Positions 7,321 to 15,471 of a stretch of 29,338 bases of DNA are shown here, piece by piece. Within the stretch, counting starts at the first letter, position 1, and the number at the start of each line of letters is the position of its first letter. Under the pieces are notes generated by a model, which worked only from the letters and a program-made list of their open reading frames with translations, searched no databases and had not been told where the DNA came from. Source of the stretch: Spirochaetaceae bacterium UBA6243 (GTDB lineage Bacteria; Spirochaetota; Spirochaetia; Treponematales; Rectinemataceae); NCBI GenBank assembly GCA_002441395.1, contig DJVZ01000018.1:1-29338 (forward strand), given 5' to 3'. A program made the translations under genes and the position numbers.

Positions 7321-8298
7321 ATGAGAAAAAGAGTGGCAATCATTGTTCTGCTTCTGTTTGTGATTGCGCTCATACCGACGTTTGCTCAGACTCCTAAGAG
7401 AGTTGCGGTTATTATCAAAGCGACCGACTCTGATTTCTGGCAATATGTGTTGGTGGGTGCAACAAATTATGCAAAAGAAAATCCGGGCAAAGTAGTTGTG
7501 ACAACCTATGGTCCGCCATCTGAGGCGGATATCGACAAACAAGTTGCAATACTCGAAGATGTTGTAAACAGCAAGCCAGATGCAATCGTGATTGCATCGA
7601 CAAGTTCCGATGCAACGGTGCCGGCGATCGAAAGAGCAGTGAAGCTTGGTATTCCGGTTATTACTATCGATAACAAGGTAAATACAAATGCCGTTTCTTC
7701 GCACTTGGCGACGAATAACATAAAAGGCGGCGCACTTGCTGCGGATATGCTCGTTGAAAGACTCAAGGCAATGGGCAAACCATTGTCTGGGAAGGTGGCA
7801 CTTATCAGCGCGATGGCTGGCGTACAGGTTCTTACCGATAGAGATACCGGCTTCTTGAACAGGCTAAAAGAAGTTGCACCGAACTTGAAGGTTCTTCCCA
7901 CCAGGTATATTGATAATGATATCATGAAAGCATTGGCGGCTGCGGAAGACCTTTTTACCGCGAATCCCGACCTCGTTGGTTTCTTTGCCGATAACAATCA
8001 CTCCGGTGATGGCGTTGCAAGGGCCATTAAAGAGAGAAACCTTGGAGGGAAGATTGCCGCTGCGGCATTTGATTCGGACCCTGAGGAAGTCCAGGCTCTC
8101 TCCGACGGCATTCTTTATGCGCTCATTCTTCAGGATCCCTATGGAATGGGATATAAAGGTGTCGATAGCGCTCTCCAGGCCTTGGCCGGCAAAACTCTCC
8201 CTGCCTATGTCGATACTGGCGCAACTGCAGTTACCAAGGCGAATATGAACGAGCCAAAAATTAAAGGCTTGCTTGACCCCATGACCTTAAAGAAATAA
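7321..8298 (+). CDS. Sugar ABC transporter periplasmic binding protein (RbsB-like)
   Basis: A 325-residue substrate-binding protein of the ribose/galactose type (Peripla_BP_4). The signal peptide covers residues 1 to about 22 (MRKR, a hydrophobic core, then PTFA before Q) and has no lipobox cysteine, so the mature protein should be free in the periplasm. Positions that contact pyranose in RbsB have recognisable counterparts: TIDN, T-D-R-D-T, FADNNHSGDG, AFDSD and ILQDPYG. First gene of the operon, behind a promoter and a strong ribosome site, and followed by a stem-loop that probably raises its mRNA level relative to the ATPase gene. The ligand is a sugar in the broad ribose/allose/xylose class; which one is not readable. 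Confidence 0.92.
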   Translation: MRKRVAIIVLLLFVIALIPTFAQTPKRVAVIIKATDSDFWQYVLVGATNYAKENPGKVVVTTYGPPSEADIDKQVAILEDVVNSKPDAIVIASTSSDATVPAIERAVKLGIPVITIDNKVNTNAVSSHLATNNIKGGALAADMLVERLKAMGKPLSGKVALISAMAGVQVLTDRDTGFLNRLKEVAPNLKVLPTRYIDNDIMKALAAAEDLFTANPDLVGFFADNNHSGDGVARAIKERNLGGKIAAAAFDSDPEEVQALSDGILYALILQDPYGMGYKGVDSALQALAGKTLPAYVDTGATAVTKANMNEPKIKGLLDPMTLKK

Positions 8299-8311
8299 TT
8301 CGGTTCAATTT

Positions 8312-8341
8312 GCGGGCACTTCTGTGTGCGGAGGTGTCCGC
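8312..8341 (+). promoter_or_regulatory. Intercistronic stem-loop between binding protein and ATPase genes
   Basis: Arms 8312-8322 and 8331-8341 pair over 11 bp, with two G-U pairs, around an 8-nt loop. There is no T-run, so it is probably an mRNA 3'-end stabiliser or partial attenuator. The right arm includes GAGG, the ribosome site of the alternative ATG 8345. Confidence 0.55.
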
Positions 8342-8377
8342 ATTATGTATCAAGATTCAATGTATCAGGTAGGAAAG

Positions 8378-9904
8378 ATGAGCGATTATATTGTTGAGAT
8401 GAAAAATATATCCAAAAGCTTCCCCGGCGTTCGCGCTCTTTCCAATGTCAATTTGTCAGTTAAAAAAGGCGAAGTGCATGCATTGGTTGGAGAAAATGGT
8501 GCAGGCAAATCTACTTTGATCAAGATACTTACAGGGGCATATCAGAAAGACGAAGGGACGATAGTTTTTGACGGAAAAGAAGTAGATGTCAAAGACCCTC
8601 ATTTTAGCAAGAATATTGGTATCCATGCAGTGTATCAGGATATTACTCTTGCAATGCACTTGTCAGTCGGAGAGAACTTTTTCCTGGGAGAATTGCCAAT
8701 GAGTTCTCCTTTTACTGTAGATTGGAAGAAAGTCTATTCGACTGCGAACGATGTACTGGCATCTCTCGATTTGAAAATCGATCCGCATATGCTGGTTAGA
8801 AACCTTCCTGTTGCTAAACAGGAAATGGTCGCGATTGCCAAGGCGATTTATGAAAAATCGAAACTGATGATTTTTGATGAGCCGACAGCTTTGCTGACCA
8901 ATGAAGAAAGTGAAGAATTATTTAAAATCATAGCGCGGCTAAAATCCGAAGGAATAGGCATAATCTATATTTCACACAGACTTGAAGAAGTATTCCGCTT
9001 TTGCGATGCCGTGACCATTTTGAAAGATGGCCGTTATGTTGCTACGATGCCGACTAAGGATACCAATGAGGATGAACTTATCTCGCTCATGGTAGGAAGA
9101 AAAATTGAGGAAATGTATTATTTCGAGCATCACAATGAGCCCGAAGTTGTTCTGAGCGTACGAAACTTGACAAAGAAGAAAGTATTTCAGGGAATACATT
9201 TCGATTTACACAAGGGTGAAATATTAGGGATGTTCGGTCTGGTGGGGTCAGGCAGGACGGATATCGTGCTTTCTATTTTTGGTGCGACGAAATATGATGA
9301 AGGCTCAATTTCGTTTTTTGGGAAACCTGCAAATGTTCGTAAGCCTCGAGAGGCTATCGAACTTGGTTTTGGTCTTGTGCCGGAAAACAGGCGCACGCAG
9401 GGCCTTGCTCTTCCGCTTTCCGTGAAAATTAATATCAATCTTTTGCAATATAAAAAAATAAGTCATTTTGGCATTGTAATCGATAGAAATCGTGAATTGA
9501 GCAATGCAAAATCTTTTATTCAGGAACTTTCCATAAAGACTCCTTCAGAAGACGCTATTGTCCGTAATCTTTCAGGGGGCAACCAGCAGAAGGTTGTCAT
9601 AGGCAAATGTCTTGCCAACCAGCCCAAGATCATGATCTTTGATGAACCTACCCTTGGAATAGATGTAGGCTCTAAAGAAGAGATTTATACATTGCTTGAA
9701 AAGCTCACAAAGACGGGCACTTCTGTCATTTTTATATCCTCGTATCTTCCGGAAGTGATTGGTGTATCAGATAGAATTGTCGTTATCTCTGAAGGAAGAC
9801 AAATGGGTATTATTGATAGAAACGAGGCTACTGAAGAAAGAATAATGAAGTTGGCAAGTGGCATTGAAGAGAACTCAGCGAAAATAGAGAGCGAGGCGGT
9901 ATGA
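8378..9904 (+). CDS. Sugar ABC transporter ATP-binding protein (RbsA-like, two ABC domains)
   Basis: A 508-residue duplicated ATPase that powers import by the neighbouring permease. The first domain has Walker A GENGAGKST, the degenerate signature LPVAKQEMVAIAKA and Walker B LMIFDEPTA. The second has the altered Walker A GLVGSGRTD that is normal for RbsA/MglA proteins, the signature LSGGNQQKVVIGK and Walker B IMIFDEPTLGIDVGSK. Start: ATG 8378 (MSDYIVEMKNI) fits the usual N-terminus. In-frame ATG 8345 has GGAGG 10 nt upstream and would add 11 residues; it remains possible. The 3' end overlaps the permease start by 4 bp (ATGA), implying translational coupling. Confidence 0.92.
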   Translation: MSDYIVEMKNISKSFPGVRALSNVNLSVKKGEVHALVGENGAGKSTLIKILTGAYQKDEGTIVFDGKEVDVKDPHFSKNIGIHAVYQDITLAMHLSVGENFFLGELPMSSPFTVDWKKVYSTANDVLASLDLKIDPHMLVRNLPVAKQEMVAIAKAIYEKSKLMIFDEPTALLTNEESEELFKIIARLKSEGIGIIYISHRLEEVFRFCDAVTILKDGRYVATMPTKDTNEDELISLMVGRKIEEMYYFEHHNEPEVVLSVRNLTKKKVFQGIHFDLHKGEILGMFGLVGSGRTDIVLSIFGATKYDEGSISFFGKPANVRKPREAIELGFGLVPENRRTQGLALPLSVKININLLQYKKISHFGIVIDRNRELSNAKSFIQELSIKTPSEDAIVRNLSGGNQQKVVIGKCLANQPKIMIFDEPTLGIDVGSKEEIYTLLEKLTKTGTSVIFISSYLPEVIGVSDRIVVISEGRQMGIIDRNEATEERIMKLASGIEENSAKIESEAV

Positions 9905-10875
9905 AGGCACATCAACCTGTTGAGCAGGACTCAAAAGAGAAAAAGAGATTCAAATTAAAAACCGAAGGTACGCTTGTATTGCTTCTGTTGGTACTGGCAG
10001 TGTTTCTGACAATTTTTACAAGAGGATTCCTGACTGGCAACAATCTTTCCAACTTGGTTCGGCAGACAGCCATTAATGGCATTGTAGCTCTTGGGATGAC
10101 GTTCGTCGTCATCTCTGGTGGCATTGATTTGTCCGTCGGTTCGGTTGTCGGATTTGCCGGTATCCTTGTCGCTTTGCTGATGAAAAGTGGCGTTCCAATC
10201 GGCTTGGCAGTTTTGGCGTCCATATCGATTTCGTTTCTGTTAGGCGTTGCAAATGGTTTTATGGTTTTTGATGGTAGAATTCCTCCCTTTATTGCAACAT
10301 TGGGGTCCATGTCAATCATTCGAGGGGCAATCATGTTAATTTCACGTGCACGAATGATTGCTGGATTGCCAAAACCCTTTCTGGATTTTGCACAGACCAC
10401 GTATCTAGGATTGCCTGCACTGTTTGTCGTTTGGCTTGTCTTGATTCTTTTTACAATTTTCCTGACAAAGAAGACTCCCTTTGGGAGAAATGTGTACACA
10501 ATTGGTAGCAATCTTGAAGTCGCACGTCTATCCGGTATCAATATTCGTTTTACAACATATATGATTTATGGTTTGTCAGGACTAATGGCTGGTATCGCCG
10601 GGATTTTAATGACGAGCCGCCTTGCAAACGGCATACCTACTGGGGGCCAAGGTTATGAGATGGATGCAATAGCTTCATGCGTCATTGGTGGCGCAAGTCT
10701 TTCAGGCGCTGAAGGTACCATCCTTGGCACGGTACTAGGAGCAGTAATTATTGCTACTTTAAGAAATGGCGGCAATTTGCTCGGTATTGATCCTTTCATA
10801 TTGCAAATTGTAAACGGCGTGATAATCGTGGCGGCCGTTTACATTGACCAGTATAGAAAGGCGCATCAGAAATAG
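9901..10875 (+). CDS. Sugar ABC transporter permease (RbsC-like)
   Basis: A 324-residue inner-membrane permease of the BPD_transp_2 family. A cytoplasmic N-terminus of about 25 residues rich in Lys and Glu precedes about 8-10 hydrophobic helices. Family motifs include NLVRQTAINGIVALGMTFV, the segment around GGIDLSVGS, FIATLGSM, and GAEGTILGTVLGAVIIATLRNG near the C-terminus, which holds the helix contacting the ATPase. It pairs with the ATPase and binding protein just upstream as one importer. A single permease gene is normal for this class, which then works as a homodimer. Confidence 0.93.
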   Translation: MKAHQPVEQDSKEKKRFKLKTEGTLVLLLLVLAVFLTIFTRGFLTGNNLSNLVRQTAINGIVALGMTFVVISGGIDLSVGSVVGFAGILVALLMKSGVPIGLAVLASISISFLLGVANGFMVFDGRIPPFIATLGSMSIIRGAIMLISRARMIAGLPKPFLDFAQTTYLGLPALFVVWLVLILFTIFLTKKTPFGRNVYTIGSNLEVARLSGINIRFTTYMIYGLSGLMAGIAGILMTSRLANGIPTGGQGYEMDAIASCVIGGASLSGAEGTILGTVLGAVIIATLRNGGNLLGIDPFILQIVNGVIIVAAVYIDQYRKAHQK

Positions 10876-10895
10876 ATCGTCGAGGGGATTCTTTC

Positions 10896-12413
10896 ATGCA
10901 GTATATAATTGCTCATGATCTAGGCACGAGTGGTAACAAGGCAACTCTATACGATGAGGCCGGGAAACTGGTCGCCGCCTCTACCATCGAATACCCTACA
11001 ACTATCGGCCCAGCCGGATATGTTGAGCAAGATGCCAATGAGTGGTGGAATGCAGTTGTCCTTTCGACAAAAAAGCTGCTGCAAATCTCTGAAATAAAAA
11101 ATGCCGATATCGCTTGCATCAGTTTTTCCGGGCAAATGATGGGATGTTTGCCTGTCGACGCGGAAGGGAATCCGCTTCGACCGGCTATAATTTGGGCTGA
11201 TATGCGTTCAGAAAAACAAGCTGCCCAATTAAGATTGGCGTTTGATGAGAAAGAGTTTTACAAAATCGTATGGCACAGGCCGATAAGCTCGTATACCCTC
11301 ACAAAGCTGATGTGGATAAGAGACAATGAGCCAGAAGTATATAACAAGACAGAAAAAACGCTGCAAGCAAAGGATTTTATCGTATACAAGCTGACGGGAG
11401 CTTTTGCCACCGACTATTCTGATGCATCAGGGACAAATGCATTTGATTTGATACACAAGAAATGGTCGGATACTATTCTAGACAGTGTAAGAATCAGGAA
11501 AGATATTTTCCCGGAGCCGTATTCTTCGACCACTATAATCGGACATGTCACAAAAGAAGCTGCTGGTCTCACTGGTCTTGCGGAAGGAACCCCCGTAGTT
11601 TTAGGAGGCGGAGATGGTTCATGCGCTATTGTCGGCGCAGGGATTTTTGGCGGTCAAAAAGCGTATTCAATTTTAGGTTCTTCGTCATGGGTGGCTTTTG
11701 AATCAGATACCCCTCTCTACGATGAAGAAATGCGGTATATAACATGGGCGCATCTGGATGAAAGAAAATATCAGCCTTGCGGTACGATGCAAGCTGCGGG
11801 ATTGTCTATTTCCTGGCTAAGGGAGGTTTTGGCAGGATATGAGACATATGCAGAAAAGCACTTGGGTGAAAATGCATTGGATCTAATAGAATCCAGCGCA
11901 CATGTCTCTCCGCCAGGTTCACATAATTTGATTTATTTGCCTTATTTGCTTGGCGAAAGAAGTCCCAGGTGGGATCCTTATGCCAAAGGGGCATTCATTG
12001 GACTTACTTCGAAGCATACTAAAGAAGATATCTTCAGAAGTGTCTATGAAGGAATTGCCTATAATCTTAAAACTATTATAAATGCTTTTGAAGAAAATAT
12101 TTATTTAAAAGAAATAACCTTAATTGGCGGCGGCGCGAAGAGCAGTCTCTGGCGCCAGATATTGGCAGATGTATGGGAAAAACCAGTTTTGGTTCCACGA
12201 TATCTAGAAGAAGCAACTTCCATGGGAGCTGCAATTGCCGGTGGAATAGGTATAGGGATTTTCAAAGATTTTTCAGTCGCCGAGAAATTGAATCCTACGG
12301 TCAACAAAATCATGCCAGATAAAAGCAATATTCCGACTTACAAAAAATTGTACCCATTATTTGAACAAAGCTACGCAAGTTTAAAAGATATATTCCGAAA
12401 GCTTGAGGATTAA
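10896..12413 (+). CDS. FGGY-family carbohydrate kinase (xylulokinase-like)
   Basis: A 505-residue ATP-dependent sugar kinase. HDLGTSG (7-13) with D8 is the first phosphate loop, SFSGQMMG (77-84) and IIWADMR (98-104) are the xylulokinase-like segments, the catalytic Asp is D240 in GGGDGS, and IGGGAKSSLWRQI is the adenosine-site signature. Length and motifs are standard. It lies 20 nt after the permease with GAGGGGA as ribosome site, so the imported sugar or its epimerised ketose is the probable substrate. It is a different enzyme from the FGGY kinase at 1768-3363, and the two differ clearly in motifs. FGGY sequence alone does not reliably tell xylulose, ribulose or other ketoses apart. Confidence 0.9.
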   Translation: MQYIIAHDLGTSGNKATLYDEAGKLVAASTIEYPTTIGPAGYVEQDANEWWNAVVLSTKKLLQISEIKNADIACISFSGQMMGCLPVDAEGNPLRPAIIWADMRSEKQAAQLRLAFDEKEFYKIVWHRPISSYTLTKLMWIRDNEPEVYNKTEKTLQAKDFIVYKLTGAFATDYSDASGTNAFDLIHKKWSDTILDSVRIRKDIFPEPYSSTTIIGHVTKEAAGLTGLAEGTPVVLGGGDGSCAIVGAGIFGGQKAYSILGSSSWVAFESDTPLYDEEMRYITWAHLDERKYQPCGTMQAAGLSISWLREVLAGYETYAEKHLGENALDLIESSAHVSPPGSHNLIYLPYLLGERSPRWDPYAKGAFIGLTSKHTKEDIFRSVYEGIAYNLKTIINAFEENIYLKEITLIGGGAKSSLWRQILADVWEKPVLVPRYLEEATSMGAAIAGGIGIGIFKDFSVAEKLNPTVNKIMPDKSNIPTYKKLYPLFEQSYASLKDIFRKLED

Positions 12414-12415
12414 AA

Positions 12416-13387
12416 ATGCAGATAGAAAATAATTCGGAAATAAGCGGCATGGCGCCCAAAATTATCGTCATGGGCAGTTTTGTTGCTGATTTAATGGGGC
12501 GAGCGGCTCATATTCCTGTGAGCGGTGAAACAGTCAAGGGCAATTTTTTTAAAGTAGGTCCGGGCGGCAAAGGTGCGAATCAAGCTGTCGCGGCAGCCAG
12601 GGCCGGCGGCAATGTGGCGATGATTACAAAGCTGGGAATGGATTCTTTCGGCGATATGGCATTTAATAATTTTGTCAATGAAGGAATAAATACGGATTAC
12701 GTCTTCAGATCCAGGGAATTTTCGACCGGGGCGGCGCTTATTATGGTAAGCGAAGAAACAGGCCAGAATTCCATCATTGTAATTCCTGGGGCGTGTGGCC
12801 AGATCAAAGAAGAAGAAGTAATCTCCGCTATAGATGGCCTTTCACCGGCCGATATTTTGGTTTTGCAGCTTGAGACTAATTTTGAGGCGATTGCGGAGAG
12901 CTTGAAAGTTGGGATGGCGAAAGGGTTAAAGGTTTTGATGAATCCCGCGCCTGCCCAGGAAATCCCGGAAGAATATTATTCTATGATCGATTATCTGACA
13001 CCTAATGAAACGGAAGCCTCAACATTGTCCGGGATTCAGGTAAATACAATTGATGATGCAAAAAGGGCCGCAAGGATCCTGCGTTCAAAAGGAGCAAAAA
13101 ATATAATTATTACATTGGGTGAGAAGGGAGTCCTTATTTTAGATAATGAAGATCATTTCCTTCATATTCCGTCTTTCAAGGTGAATGCCATCGATACGAC
13201 AGGCGCAGGAGATGCATTTAACGGTGCCTTCGCTTTAGCCCTGGCTGAAGGGAAAGATATTGTGCCTGCAACAATTTTTGCGAGTGCAGCCGCAGCGATT
13301 TCCGTGACTCGCATCGGGACAGCCCCGTCGATGGCATATAGAAAAGAGATAGATGATTTTTTAAGTAATAATCAGCCGAATCGATAA
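12416..13387 (+). CDS. PfkB-family sugar kinase (ribokinase/deoxyribokinase-like)
   Basis: A 323-residue kinase of the ribokinase group. The first PfkB signature is seen as GPGGKGANQA near residues 48-57, NPAP and YLTPNETEA are ribokinase-type segments, and the second signature DTTGAGDAFNG holds the catalytic base D266. It starts 2 nt after the FGGY kinase stop, with GAGG overlapping that gene's end. Followed by an RbsD-type mutarotase, it looks like a ribose-type module. With deoxyribose-phosphate aldolase at the operon end, phosphorylation of 2-deoxyribose (as by DeoK, also of this family) is an equally good guess. Other furanose substrates cannot be excluded. Confidence 0.88.
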   Translation: MQIENNSEISGMAPKIIVMGSFVADLMGRAAHIPVSGETVKGNFFKVGPGGKGANQAVAAARAGGNVAMITKLGMDSFGDMAFNNFVNEGINTDYVFRSREFSTGAALIMVSEETGQNSIIVIPGACGQIKEEEVISAIDGLSPADILVLQLETNFEAIAESLKVGMAKGLKVLMNPAPAQEIPEEYYSMIDYLTPNETEASTLSGIQVNTIDDAKRAARILRSKGAKNIIITLGEKGVLILDNEDHFLHIPSFKVNAIDTTGAGDAFNGAFALALAEGKDIVPATIFASAAAAISVTRIGTAPSMAYRKEIDDFLSNNQPNR

Positions 13388-13400
13388 GGAGGCATGTACG

Positions 13401-13877
13401 ATGAAAAAAGGCAGAATTTTAAATCAGAAGCTGAGCGAAGCGATAGCATCAATGGGACATGGTGACTGGATTCTCGTTACTGATGCCGGGTTTCCAATAC
13501 CAAATGACAGCCGGCGTATAGATTTGGCCCTTGAGGCAAACATACCGACAGTGCAACAAGTCCTGTCGGCCATTCTCAGCGATTTCGTGTATGAGAGATG
13601 CATCATCACTCTGGAACAGAAGACGAACTATCCGAAATTGTATTCGCAAATTGAGGCTATGATCGATCGCTGTCCAATCGAGACGCTACCTTATTCGCAG
13701 TTTATGTCTGACTTCGCCAACAAACCTAAATTTTTCGTGAGAACAGGCGCGTTTGAGCCGTGGGGGAATATTGCTCTTTGCTCCGGAGTGGATGCTCCGA
13801 GATGGTTTTTGAAAGATAAAGGAATCATTGTTCCGGATTATTATGAAGAGAGAGTCAATTACAAGGAAAAGGGCTAA
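13401..13877 (+). CDS. rbsD: RbsD/FucU-family sugar mutarotase (D-ribose pyranase-like)
   Basis: A 158-residue cytoplasmic decameric-type mutarotase that interconverts pyranose and furanose or anomeric forms so that the kinase receives the right form. The N-terminus matches RbsD well: MKKGRILN, then M-G-H20-G-D with the catalytic His, D28-A-G-FPIP, and RIDLAL. The ligand-closing C-terminal motif is NIALCSGV. Classic RbsD ends at that motif (about 139 residues); here about 20 further residues follow (APRWFLKDKG and on). ATG 13401 has AAGGAGG 8 nt upstream. Its place directly after the PfkB kinase copies the rbsK-rbsD pairing, although the actual sugar may differ from ribose. Confidence 0.85.
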   Translation: MKKGRILNQKLSEAIASMGHGDWILVTDAGFPIPNDSRRIDLALEANIPTVQQVLSAILSDFVYERCIITLEQKTNYPKLYSQIEAMIDRCPIETLPYSQFMSDFANKPKFFVRTGAFEPWGNIALCSGVDAPRWFLKDKGIIVPDYYEERVNYKEKG

Positions 13878-13925
13878 TCAGTTTTACGTCTTTTCCTTGA
13901 CTTGTTTTAAAGGAGAAATCGATTC

Positions 13926-14879
13926 ATGACAGTCAATAGGCTGGAAAGAGCATCGCGACCGACTTTTTACTTCATTGGCGTTACGACGTTAAAGTCATCA
14001 ATTATGAGAGTATTCCCCCAATGGATGAAATATCTGAATTTCGGTGATGTCGAAATCAGGGGGATTGACTGCCTGATTCATGATAATCCTCAAACTTATC
14101 GGGATATTGTTGCATTTATAAAACAGGATCCATTGTCGCTGGGCGGCCTCATAACGACTCACAAAATGGATTTGCTGGCAGCGTCCAAGGATTACTTCGA
14201 ATATCTCGATCCATATGCCGAATTATTGGGAGAAATATCTTCGATATCCAAACGGTTCTCCCAACTGCGAGGTCATGCGAAAGATCCGATTACAAGCGGG
14301 CTGGCGATGGAATCCTTCATCCCGCAATCCTATTGGCAAAGCACTAACGCTGAACTGTGTATTTTAGGTGCGGGCGGGGCTTCATTGGCTCTCACCTGCT
14401 ACATTATGAAACAGAAGAAACGTTATGAATGGCCTTCCAGAATAATAGTAACAAACAGGAGTCAGCCGCGGCTCGATCACATGAAAGAAATACATAATAT
14501 AATTAATCCAGGGATTCCTGTTGAATATATTCATGCTCGTGAAGCAGTTATAAATGACAGTATAGTGAATGATTTAAAGCCCGGCTCCGTGGTTGTGAAT
14601 GCCACAGGGTTAGGGAAAGATCAGGAGGGCAGCCCGCTGACAAACGATGTTATTTTCCCGGAACATGGCATTGTGTGGGAATTTAATTATCGGGGCAATC
14701 TTGTGTTTCTTGATCAGGCAAACAAGCAGAAAAAAGATAGATACTTAACTATTGAAGATGGATGGATTTATTTTATTTATGGCTGGACTCAGGTTATTTC
14801 TGAAGTATTTAACAGTGAGATTCCTACTTCAGGTCCTGTATTTGATGATCTTTGCAGGATTGCGGCTGAATATCGCTGA
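13926..14879 (+). CDS. Shikimate dehydrogenase-like oxidoreductase of unknown substrate
   Basis: A 317-residue protein with the two-domain AroE fold signature. The N-terminal domain has FIGVTTLKSSIMRVFP, which aligns with the shikimate-binding G-x-P-x-x-H-S-x-S segment but with Lys for His, and GLITTHK80, which keeps the catalytic Lys but replaces the conserved Asn. The probable catalytic Asp is D120 in GHAKD, where true enzymes have NTD. The NAD(P) domain has GAGGAS (148-153), NRS (177-179, NADP-type) and VNATGLG (224-230). So the Lys-Asp pair is probably kept while both substrate-binding Asn residues are lost, suggesting a non-shikimate substrate. No other aromatic-pathway gene is near. Ribosome site AAGGAG before ATG 13926. 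It may oxidise or reduce a sugar-derived intermediate. Confidence 0.75.
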   Translation: MTVNRLERASRPTFYFIGVTTLKSSIMRVFPQWMKYLNFGDVEIRGIDCLIHDNPQTYRDIVAFIKQDPLSLGGLITTHKMDLLAASKDYFEYLDPYAELLGEISSISKRFSQLRGHAKDPITSGLAMESFIPQSYWQSTNAELCILGAGGASLALTCYIMKQKKRYEWPSRIIVTNRSQPRLDHMKEIHNIINPGIPVEYIHAREAVINDSIVNDLKPGSVVVNATGLGKDQEGSPLTNDVIFPEHGIVWEFNYRGNLVFLDQANKQKKDRYLTIEDGWIYFIYGWTQVISEVFNSEIPTSGPVFDDLCRIAAEYR

Positions 14880-14890
14880 AAGAAGGATGT

Positions 14891-15463
14891 ATGGACTTTG
14901 ATGCAATTGGAAAGTACATGGTTCCTTTTGATGTCGACCTCGACTTGAACGAAGGAATTTTAAAAGGTTATACCAATCACACAATTCGCAGGGCCTCTTC
15001 AATGTGGCATTATTATCAAGATGAATCAGCACTGGAGACCTCAATTAACAATGGCGACCCCATTCACTATGAGGTGTTTGAAAAGACAGTGCCCGAAGAG
15101 TACGGTCATCTCATGATGGGCGTTTCCAAGCTCTATGCGGGAACCGTCGGCCAGGAATTCTTTATGACAAAAGGCCATTATCATGCCGTTGCCCAAACAG
15201 GGGAAGTATACCTTTGTCTTAAAGGAAGCGGCTATTTGGTAATGAAAACAAAGGACGGCGATTTTTTTGCATTGCCCATGGAAAGAGGCAAAGTACTATA
15301 TGTGCCTCCATACTGGGCTCACCGGTCAGTAAATACTGGAACCGAACCTTTAATTTCTTTTTTCGTCTACAACGCTGAAGCAGGCCACAATTATGGTGAT
15401 ATTGAAACAGAAGGTTTTTCTAAAAGAGTCTTCAACCAGAACGGCAAGACGATTTTTGTCTAG
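14891..15463 (+). CDS. Archaeal-type (cupin) glucose-6-phosphate isomerase
   Basis: A 190-residue single-domain cupin that matches the metal-dependent phosphoglucose isomerase of Pyrococcus and Thermococcus, unrelated to the usual bacterial Pgi. The metal ligands are H96 and H98 (KGHYH), E105 and H144 (PPYWAHRSVN), with the same spacing as in the Pyrococcus enzyme. GHNYG and the C-terminal GFSKRVF are also conserved. It would interconvert an aldose 6-phosphate and its ketose phosphate; in this operon the substrate may be another hexose or pentose phosphate. It lies 11 nt after the AroE-like gene and 8 nt before the hydroxyacid dehydrogenase. Presence in a bacterial sugar operon suggests ancient transfer. 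Confidence 0.9.
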   Translation: MDFDAIGKYMVPFDVDLDLNEGILKGYTNHTIRRASSMWHYYQDESALETSINNGDPIHYEVFEKTVPEEYGHLMMGVSKLYAGTVGQEFFMTKGHYHAVAQTGEVYLCLKGSGYLVMKTKDGDFFALPMERGKVLYVPPYWAHRSVNTGTEPLISFFVYNAEAGHNYGDIETEGFSKRVFNQNGKTIFV

Positions 15464-15471
15464 GTGTTTGT

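Noticed and set aside
13878..13925. Possible hairpin covering the ribosome site before the shikimate-dehydrogenase-like gene
   Set aside because: The TTTTCCTT and AAAGGAGAA arms pair imperfectly and the stem is too AT-rich to be convincing.
14262..14310. Apparent loss of the catalytic Asp in the shikimate-dehydrogenase-like protein
   Set aside because: On re-alignment GHAKD (residues 116-120) takes the place of the usual G-x-N-T-D, so the Asp is probably kept; only the Asn residues are changed.
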